From positions 1 to 31,583 of the forward strand of contig JAAEPW010001121.1 in NCBI GenBank assembly GCA_024232355.1: DNA of 31,583 nt. The letters run 5' to 3'. This stretch comes from Chloroflexota bacterium (lineage in GTDB: Bacteria > Chloroflexota > Anaerolineae > B4-G1). A model generated the notes under the pieces. It did no database searches, was not told where the DNA came from, and was given only the letters and a program-made list of their open reading frames with translations. A program made the translations under genes and the position numbers. Shown here in pieces: positions 30,450-31,583 of this stretch. The number at the start of each line of letters is the position of its first letter. Position 1 is the stretch's first letter.

Positions 30450-31325
30450 ATGAAAAATCAACATGATGGTTACACGGTAGTCCCTTTTTCAAACGAACGA
30501 CAAATGGTCAGTGATATCTTGGATTTGGGACATGGAAAACACCTAGTACATGGTTTGGTGGAGGTAGACGTAACCAAATCCCGCCAGTACATTCGCGATT
30601 ACGAAGCTGCAACCGGAACGGACATCTCTTTCACGGCATTCATCGCCACCTGTCTGGGGAAAGCGGTGGAGATGAATAAACACGTCCACGCGTATCGGAG
30701 CGGAGGAAAAAAACTGATTCAGTTCGATGACGTAGACGTGAGCACCATGATCGAGATCGAAATGGACGGCAAAAAGTTTCCCATCGCCCACATCATCCGA
30801 GCGGCAAACAAGAAAACGTATCAAGACATCAACCGAGATATCCAAAAGACCCAGGCCGAGGGAGCAAAGAGTCAGAGTGCCCCAACAAGCGGTATGCGCA
30901 AGGTTTTCCTGGCACTCCCCCCCTTTGTCAGACGATTCTGGCTCGGGAGAACGTTTGGCAATCCACACGGCCAAAAGAGATTTGGCGGTACAGTCCTACT
31001 GACATCCGTGGGAATGTTTAGCAAAAGCGGCGGATGGGGAATCCCCTTTACCGAGCATACCTTGTCCGTTACGCTCGGTGGCATCGCCGAAAAGCCGGTC
31101 GTGGTTGACGGGCAAATTGAAATTCGCGAGCTTTTGAGTGTAACGGTCAGCTTTGATCACGACATTGTTGACGGCGCTCCAGCAGCGCGCTTTGCCCAGC
31201 AGTTCACAGACCTGATCGAACGCGGCTACGGGCTTGTGGGGCAAGATGTCACGCCCGAACAAAACAATTACTACTCAGCCAATGCTCCTAGTCCCCGTCC
31301 CGGGGACGGCTTGCGCAGTAAATAG
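30450..31325 (+). CDS. Stand-alone 2-oxoacid dehydrogenase acyltransferase-like domain protein
   Basis: This 291-aa protein is a single catalytic domain of the CAT/E2 fold. The active site HxxxDG is visible in FDHDIVDG with His237, Asp241 and Gly242. There is no lipoyl domain and no E1/E3-binding domain, so it is not an ordinary E2 subunit. I chose the ATG at 30450 after GGGAAG; a GTG at 30441 is possible. An insertion rich in charged residues (about 125-170) separates the two halves. The last nine residues (SPRPGDGLRSK) are encoded by a palindrome at 31291-31309 and are probably added sequence. The substrate is unknown. Confidence 0.85.
   Translation: MKNQHDGYTVVPFSNERQMVSDILDLGHGKHLVHGLVEVDVTKSRQYIRDYEAATGTDISFTAFIATCLGKAVEMNKHVHAYRSGGKKLIQFDDVDVSTMIEIEMDGKKFPIAHIIRAANKKTYQDINRDIQKTQAEGAKSQSAPTSGMRKVFLALPPFVRRFWLGRTFGNPHGQKRFGGTVLLTSVGMFSKSGGWGIPFTEHTLSVTLGGIAEKPVVVDGQIEIRELLSVTVSFDHDIVDGAPAARFAQQFTDLIERGYGLVGQDVTPEQNNYYSANAPSPRPGDGLRSK
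31291..31309. repeat. Palindrome forming the C-terminal tail of the acyltransferase
   Basis: CCGTCCC and GGGACGG form a 7-bp inverted repeat around one G; GTCCCC/GGGGAC is an alternative pairing. It encodes SPRPGD near the protein end. It resembles the non-coding palindrome at 474-488. Confidence 0.6.
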
Positions 31326-31525
31326 CTGCTTAAAATGAGACACTCTCACCAAAACCGCCCTCGGGACGAGGGCTGCGAGCCTAAAACATCCAATTCTGTA
31401 GCAGCTTGAGTGGGAACATAAAATAGTTGATTTGGAAGCGCGGGAGACATGTGCCAAGATTGTGCTATTGTGACCACGCCGCTCGTGGCATCAAAACACG
31501 ACCTATCAAAGTGAGGTAAAATTTT
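31326..31525 (+). other. Intergenic region with palindromes
   Basis: I see no gene here. It contains a 7-bp stem GCCCTCG/CGAGGGC (31357-31373) without a T-run, the right copy of the 32-base diverged repeat (31382-31413), and a small stem CCACG/CGTGG (31476-31490). Confidence 0.5.
31382..31413 (+). repeat. Diverged direct repeat, right copy
   Basis: These bases match 7-38 at 26 of 32 positions in the same orientation. Confidence 0.4.
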
Positions 31526-31583
31526 ATGACAGACATTCTCATTCGCCCAATGAGGGCGGAGGAAAAAAAAGACGTGGCCGCCA
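31526..31583 (+). CDS. Start of a gene cut by the window edge, possibly a GNAT acetyltransferase
   Basis: The ATG at 31526 follows GAGGT and opens MTDILIRPMRAEEKKDVAA, which continues past the window end. The ILIRPMRAEE pattern is common at the start of GNAT acetyltransferases (beta-1 strand and following helix). Only 19 codons are visible, so the family call is tentative. Confidence 0.5.
   Translation, partial: MTDILIRPMRAEEKKDVAA

Overview
The window looks like a chromosomal stretch of a member of the Chloroflexota, most likely Anaerolineae-like. This is inferred from gene content and style, not from a marker gene. It has two large MalT/LuxR-type ATPase regulators, Thr/Pro-rich lipoprotein linkers, several TTG starts with good Shine-Dalgarno sites, and many short palindromic repeats between and inside genes. 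No rRNA, tRNA, CRISPR array, phage gene or transposase was seen.

Layout. 1-523 is non-coding with nested inverted repeats. 524-3434 (minus) is a four-gene operon (PH/DUF1648-like membrane protein, DUF92 protein, cupin, M23 peptidase) read from a strong promoter. A second promoter faces the other way and drives a Cys-repeat lipoprotein whose stop overlaps the start of hypD. 5927-8808 holds an EFR1-type ferredoxin, a GIY-YIG-like protein, a frameshifted methyltransferase and a Cys-rich gene broken by a 149-bp MITE-like element. 8851-13321 holds an Fe-S protein, a GNAT protein, a membrane protein, a helicase-C3-like protein and hypE. A minus-strand lipoprotein hydrolase follows. 14507-18376 is a sulfur amino-acid block: a cysteine synthase with a long structured leader, an M20 peptidase and a cystathionine gamma-synthase-like enzyme.

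The right half consists of two similar modules, each headed by a MalT-like LuxR regulator (18723 and 24537). Each is followed by a member of the same small-protein family (71 and 83 aa) and by membrane and redox or lipid-like genes. A collapsed remnant of a third such regulator lies between them, and the 3' end of the second is tandemly duplicated. The window ends with a stand-alone acyltransferase-domain protein and the first codons of a GNAT-like gene.

The most interesting theme is palindromic DNA embedded in-frame inside coding sequences. Both LuxR genes carry palindromes at the same two positions, HypD carries a duplicated insert, and the last acyltransferase has a palindrome-encoded tail. 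The other leading candidates are the MITE with an exact target duplication that can be reversed on paper, the riboswitch-like leader of the cysteine synthase, and the uncharacterised small-protein family linked to MalT-like regulators.
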